Shown: piece after piece, positions 60,369-64,000 of the stretch | Layout: each line of letters opens with the position of its first letter | Position numbering within the stretch: position 1 is the stretch's first letter | NCBI GenBank assembly: GCA_023390245.1 | Contig: JAEWDF010000002.1 | Coordinates: forward strand, 38,421-102,420 | Reading direction: 5' to 3' | Length of the DNA stretch: 64,000 bases | Source: Pseudomonadota bacterium | GTDB taxonomy: Bacteria; Pseudomonadota; Alphaproteobacteria; Caulobacterales; Caulobacteraceae | The notes under the pieces: generated by a model | The model's input: only the letters and a program-made list of their open reading frames with translations | The model's database searches: none | What the model was told of the DNA's origin: nothing | Position numbers and translations under genes: made by a program

Positions 60369-63338
60369 TTAGAAACGGGCGTTCAGACCCAGGAAGTACT
60401 GACGTCCCAGGATGTCGCCATAGTCGCGGGTCGGATACGACGGGCCTTCGTCGGTCAGGTTGGTGACCCCCGCCCGCAGCGTGTAGGCGCCGAAGTCGTA
60501 CAGCACCGAGATGTTGTGCCGGATGTTGCGCGGAATGACGGGGCTCTGGGTCGTCTCGACCGTGTCGTAGAAGCCCGACTTCACCTCCGGCAGATAGTTC
60601 ATGGAATAGGTCGCCCGGAACGGCCCGCGGCTGTAGCGGGCGTCATAGCGCGCCACCCAGTCCGGCGTCGCCGTGGTGCCTTCGCTGCGGGCGTAGTCGA
60701 AGCCGGTGACCGAGGTCTCGAGCAAGGAGGTGTGGGTCAGTTCGGCGCCCAGTTCCAGCCGCCCCAGGTCGCCCGCCGTAGTGATGAACCGATCGATCGG
60801 GAAGGCGTAGTTGATGTTGTACACCTCGCCTTCATAGCGGATCGTGCCCGCGTTGAAGGTGGTCGACCGCGCCGTCGCGACCTGGCCCAGTTCGTTGAAG
60901 GTGAACTGGTTGCAGACATCCGCCGGCATTGGCGAGGAGTCGAAGCAGGTCGCCAGGAAGTTCTGCGGAGCGAAGGCGGACAGGCCGTCCTGCAACTCGA
61001 CTTCGATCCGATCCACCACGATGGTCAGACCTGGCGCGAAGGTGGGCTGCAACACCACGCCATAGGTCGTGGTGTCCGAAATCTCGTTCTTCAGCTCGGC
61101 GTTGCCGCCGGTGGTGACCATCACGTTCGCAAAGTTCTCGCCGGGGTCCTGAAAGCCTTCCAGCGGTCCCCAACCGGGGTTGGCGGCGAACAGGGCCTCG
61201 CAGTTTGCGCGACGCACCGCCGGATTGGGACCGGAGTTGATGCGGTCGGCGTCGCAGGGGTTGACCGCGATGGAGTCCAGCGCGGTCGAGGACGGCGCGA
61301 ATAGCTGGTTCAGGGTCGGCGCACGGAAGTTGCGGCTCTTGGACGCGCGGAAGGTCACCCCCTCGACCACCTCCCAGCGCAGGCCCGCGCCCCAAACGTC
61401 CTCCTCGCCGGCGATGGAGTTGTCGACGAAGCGGTAGGCGCCGTCCAGTTCCAGCATCCGCACGAACGGCAGGGTGAACTCGCCCCCGAAGATCGGGATG
61501 AGAAGTTCCGCCGAATACTCATTGGTGTGATAGCTGCCGCGGGTCGGCACGCTGATCGTGCCCGAGCCGGTGCGGCCCTCCTGCGCGGCCTGCGAAGGCG
61601 TGAATTCCGCCTCCTCGCGACGATACTCGTAGGCGACCGAGAAGCTGGCCGGTCCGGCGGGCAGTTGAAACAGGTCGCCGCCCAGGGTGGCCAAGATGTT
61701 GTCCTGGGTGTTGGTGTAGGTCTGTCCTGTCGGCGTGGCGACATAGGCCTGCATCTCGGGCGTCACATTGCCCGTGCCGAAGATGTTGATCGGAACGCAG
61801 GCGGCGTCGTCATTCGTCGGGTCGGCGTCGACGTTGATGGCGCAGACGATGTCCGAGCCGGAACGGACGGCGTTGGTCGCATTGCGCATGTGCTCGGTCC
61901 AGACGCCCCAGCCCTTGGTCTCGCCGTCCACCTCGGCGTGGCTGTAGGCAAGGCTCCAGTAGAAGTTGCGATCCGCGAAGTCGAAGTCGCCGTCCAGCCC
62001 GATCTGACCGCGCCAGACATCGGTGTTGTAGACATATTCGCGCGTCGGCACGGCGTCGGCCCACTGCTTGGACAGATAGAGCGGGCCACCGGCGGCGAAG
62101 GCCGGATTGGCGGCCGACAGTTGCGCCAGCGCCTCCGGTGTCAGGAAGGCGTTGTCACGTGTGAAGCTGATCACGCCCGCGCCCGAGGCGGCGTTGTTGA
62201 GCACCGTGTTGCTGCCGCCCTGGGTGCCGAAGGGATCGCGCCCTTCGGTCGTCGAATAGAGGAACTCTCCCGACAGCCGGACGTGATCGGTGACGTCGTA
62301 ATGGCCCAGGATCGAGCCGTTCAGGCGCTCCACGCCAGTGTAAAGGGCGGCGATATCGCGATAGTCCCAGCCGTCGCCGCCCGTGGAGAAGGGCACGTTC
62401 TGGCGCTCGCCGATATCGTAAGGAACCAGCCCCAGGCCATCGGCCGCGAACTGCTGCGGCTGCCCGCCCGCCTGAAGAATGAGCGCCGGAGACGGCGCTG
62501 GGGTCGTATAGACCACGCCATTGTAGCTGAATGGCCAGAAGTGGGCGTCGAAATATTCCTTCAGCGCCGGTATTCCGTCATCGGGTCCTGTGTCGGCGGG
62601 ATTGGTCACCAGCAGCCGGGCGCGGTTCGAAGCCGGTCGGTCCCAGGCGTACAGCGGGTCCGACTTCGACCATTCGACACTCGCGGCCAGATTGGCGCGA
62701 TTGTCCAGGAAGTTGCGCCCCGCCGTCAGGCGGACGCTCGATTGCGGATAGTCGCCGCGTGAGGACTCGCCGTACTGGACGTCCATCTCGACGCCGTCGA
62801 AGTCGTCCTTCAGCACATAGTTGACGACCCCGGCGATGGCGTCGGAGCCATAGACGGCGGCGCCGCCCGCCTGCACCACATCGACCCGCTCCAACAGGCC
62901 GACCGGGATCAGATTGGTGTCGACCACACGGTCGCCCATGCCCGAAGCCGTGGTCACGAAACGCCGGCCGTTGACCAGCGTCAGCGTCCGCCCCGCCCCC
63001 AGATTGAACAGGTTCGGAAACTGCATGCCGCTGCCCGCCGAGGCGCCGCCGTTATCGCCGATCGGCTGAGACGGCTTCACCGAGGTGACCTGGTTCAGCG
63101 CCTGTCCCGCCTGGACGAAGCCCCGCTCCTCCAGCACCTCCTCGCCGATCACGGTCACCGGCGCCGGCGTCGTGGTCTGGGCGCGACGGATGCGGGATCC
63201 GGTGACGACAATGTCCCCTACCTGAGCCGCCGCGACCCCGGCCTCCACCGACTCCTGAGCCCATGCGGTCGAGGCGCCCATGACGCCGACAAGGGCCGAG
63301 GCCCCGAACAGAACCGCCTTCTTCGATAGTTTATTCAC
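60369..63338 (-). CDS. Large TonB-dependent receptor of the peptide module
   Basis: 989 residues from a GTG at 63338, chosen because GGGGG lies 7 bases upstream and it puts the signal peptide (KKAVLFGASALVGVMG to AWAQE) at the N-terminus. The plug has GDIVVTGSRIRRAQTTTPAPVTVIG and LFNLGAGRTLTLVNGRRFV, then VVQAGGAAVYGSDAIAGVVNY. This is the long receptor subclass typical of Caulobacter, Xanthomonas and sphingomonads. The barrel ends in LGLNARF. Four peptidase or amidohydrolase genes directly follow, so a peptide ligand is likely (inference). It is the largest receptor in the window. Confidence 0.92.
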   Translation of the reverse strand: MNKLSKKAVLFGASALVGVMGASTAWAQESVEAGVAAAQVGDIVVTGSRIRRAQTTTPAPVTVIGEEVLEERGFVQAGQALNQVTSVKPSQPIGDNGGASAGSGMQFPNLFNLGAGRTLTLVNGRRFVTTASGMGDRVVDTNLIPVGLLERVDVVQAGGAAVYGSDAIAGVVNYVLKDDFDGVEMDVQYGESSRGDYPQSSVRLTAGRNFLDNRANLAASVEWSKSDPLYAWDRPASNRARLLVTNPADTGPDDGIPALKEYFDAHFWPFSYNGVVYTTPAPSPALILQAGGQPQQFAADGLGLVPYDIGERQNVPFSTGGDGWDYRDIAALYTGVERLNGSILGHYDVTDHVRLSGEFLYSTTEGRDPFGTQGGSNTVLNNAASGAGVISFTRDNAFLTPEALAQLSAANPAFAAGGPLYLSKQWADAVPTREYVYNTDVWRGQIGLDGDFDFADRNFYWSLAYSHAEVDGETKGWGVWTEHMRNATNAVRSGSDIVCAINVDADPTNDDAACVPINIFGTGNVTPEMQAYVATPTGQTYTNTQDNILATLGGDLFQLPAGPASFSVAYEYRREEAEFTPSQAAQEGRTGSGTISVPTRGSYHTNEYSAELLIPIFGGEFTLPFVRMLELDGAYRFVDNSIAGEEDVWGAGLRWEVVEGVTFRASKSRNFRAPTLNQLFAPSSTALDSIAVNPCDADRINSGPNPAVRRANCEALFAANPGWGPLEGFQDPGENFANVMVTTGGNAELKNEISDTTTYGVVLQPTFAPGLTIVVDRIEVELQDGLSAFAPQNFLATCFDSSPMPADVCNQFTFNELGQVATARSTTFNAGTIRYEGEVYNINYAFPIDRFITTAGDLGRLELGAELTHTSLLETSVTGFDYARSEGTTATPDWVARYDARYSRGPFRATYSMNYLPEVKSGFYDTVETTQSPVIPRNIRHNISVLYDFGAYTLRAGVTNLTDEGPSYPTRDYGDILGRQYFLGLNARF

Positions 63339-63568
63339 GACAAACCCCCATTTTAGGCGCTCGTACCGCGGCATCCCCACCGCTCGCCCGATAACTGAAG
63401 GCTATTGTCGATTTGCAGAAATGTTTTGCCTTAATGTCATGCCAACGCCGCGTTTTGCGCGGCCTTCATGCAACGAAGCCCGGATTGACGCGTGAACACT
63501 GCGCCCTGAGAACCATTCGCATGTTGATCGGCTGGCTCGGCGCCTACCAGCGCCGCTTTAGGCTCAGC
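63339..63568. other. Promoter region of the large receptor
   Basis: 230 bp without a supported gene. It contains the likely promoter of the TonB receptor on the minus strand. A short plus-strand frame at 63413-63643 runs on into the IS6 end and has no recognisable domain. No copy of the IolR-type site or the 25-bp glycoside element was seen. Confidence 0.5.
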
Positions 63569-64000
63569 GGTGCTGTCAGTCTAACGCTACCTTGTTTCCA
63601 CAGAGGATGGCCGCAAATGGCTGACTGGAGACGATTTTCATAAATCTGCCGTCGTTCAAGCGCCACCGTTTCCCGGCGGAGGTGATCCGCCATGCGGTCT
63701 GGCTGTATTTCCGGTTCAACCTCAGCCTTCGCGATGTCGAGGAGCTTCTGGCCCAGCGCGGGATCGACGTCAGCTACGAGACCATCCGCTGCAGGACGAT
63801 CAAGTTCGGCCCGCTCATCGCCAGGCGGCTGAAGAAGCGCCGACCGGCGCCGTCGCCACGCCGGCATCTTGACGAAATGGTCTGCTGGATCGGCGGCCGG
63901 CGGATGTATCTGTGGCGCGCCGTCGATGACGAAGGCGAGGTCCTCGACCTCGTCGTTCAGCGCCACCGGGACACGCAAGCGGCGTTGAAGCTTCTGGGCC
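63569..64000 (+). mobile_element. IS6-family insertion sequence, right side beyond the window
   Basis: It starts with GGTGCTGTCAG and shares the non-coding left end with the other copies. The transposase frame is open from about 63646 to the window edge without a frameshift: LPSFKRHRFPAEVIRHAVWLYF, ARRLKKRRPAPSPRRHLDEMVCWIGGRR (seen in parts), including the first catalytic Asp. The expected start codon is ATA, as in the 44437 copy, while the 19670 remnant has ATG. Two tryptophans conserved in the 44437 copy (RCW and RWH) are arginine here, so activity is doubtful. Confidence 0.85.

Noticed and set aside
63413..63643. Small open frame before the IS6 copy at the window end
   Set aside because: It reads through the IS6 terminal region and shows no domain, signal peptide or ribosome-binding site.
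1..64000. CRISPR arrays, tRNA and rRNA genes, phage genes or anti-phage systems
   Set aside because: No regular short repeats with spacers, no tRNA- or rRNA-like stretch, and no recombinase or phage structural gene was recognised on reading both strands. A dedicated RNA search was not possible.

Overview
The window is GC-rich DNA that reads like an alphaproteobacterium of the order Caulobacterales (Brevundimonas- or Caulobacter-like). The reasons are four TonB-dependent receptors, many Tat- or Sec-exported hydrolases, tightly packed ATGA-overlapping operons, and an RpiR-controlled inositol set. The genus is an inference. No tRNA, rRNA or CRISPR array was seen. Apart from the 578 bp between 19451 and 20028, which hold only a decayed IS6 element and a promoter, no gene-free stretch exceeds 300 bp.

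Layout. (1) 1-4.9 kb: end of a DHDPS-family aldolase, a three-part secreted protein (FGE-like, BNR propeller, MORN_2 repeats), an iron-type alcohol dehydrogenase and a FadR-type GntR regulator. This looks like a small sugar-acid utilisation set. (2) 5.0-19.5 kb: a glycoside module read leftward. It has GH20 hexosaminidase and GDSL esterase, a TonB receptor, then GH1 / TetR / GH3 / carboxylesterase / sugar isomerase / M20 peptidase and a sulfatase stump cut off by an IS6 end. A related 25-bp element lies upstream of each of its three transcription units. (3) 20.0-24.5 kb: a PepSY / response regulator / histidine kinase operon divergent from a TonB receptor. (4) 24.5-44.4 kb: a phytate and inositol module. 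(5) 45.2-63.3 kb: a peptide and amino-acid module with an APC permease, ornithine-cyclodeaminase-like enzyme, amidohydrolases, aminotransferase, Lrp regulator, M61 and two S10 peptidases, a CapA-like protein and a large TonB receptor. (6) 63.6 kb to the end: start of another IS6 copy.

The most interesting part is the phytate module. It contains a two-propeller beta-propeller phytase divergent from a TonB receptor, a lipoprotein histidine-acid phytase, two tandem inositol dehydrogenases, an RpiR regulator, and iolC(kinase-aldolase fusion)-iolD-iolE-iolB-iolA. Downstream of iolA comes an operon of an organophosphate:phosphate-type antiporter, an inositol monophosphatase and a PhoD phosphatase. 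That operon is preceded by a perfect GGAA-N6-TTCC palindrome, the site type described for RpiR-type IolR. No free-inositol transporter is visible. I therefore propose that phytate is trimmed outside the cytoplasm and a lower inositol phosphate is imported by the antiporter. The cytoplasmic monophosphatase would then dephosphorylate it and feed IolG and the Iol pathway.

Four IS6-family ends in the same orientation (4979, 19670, 44437, 63569) sit at the edges of these modules. The internal copies are decayed and lack target duplications, which suggests the modules were assembled or rearranged by IS6 recombination.
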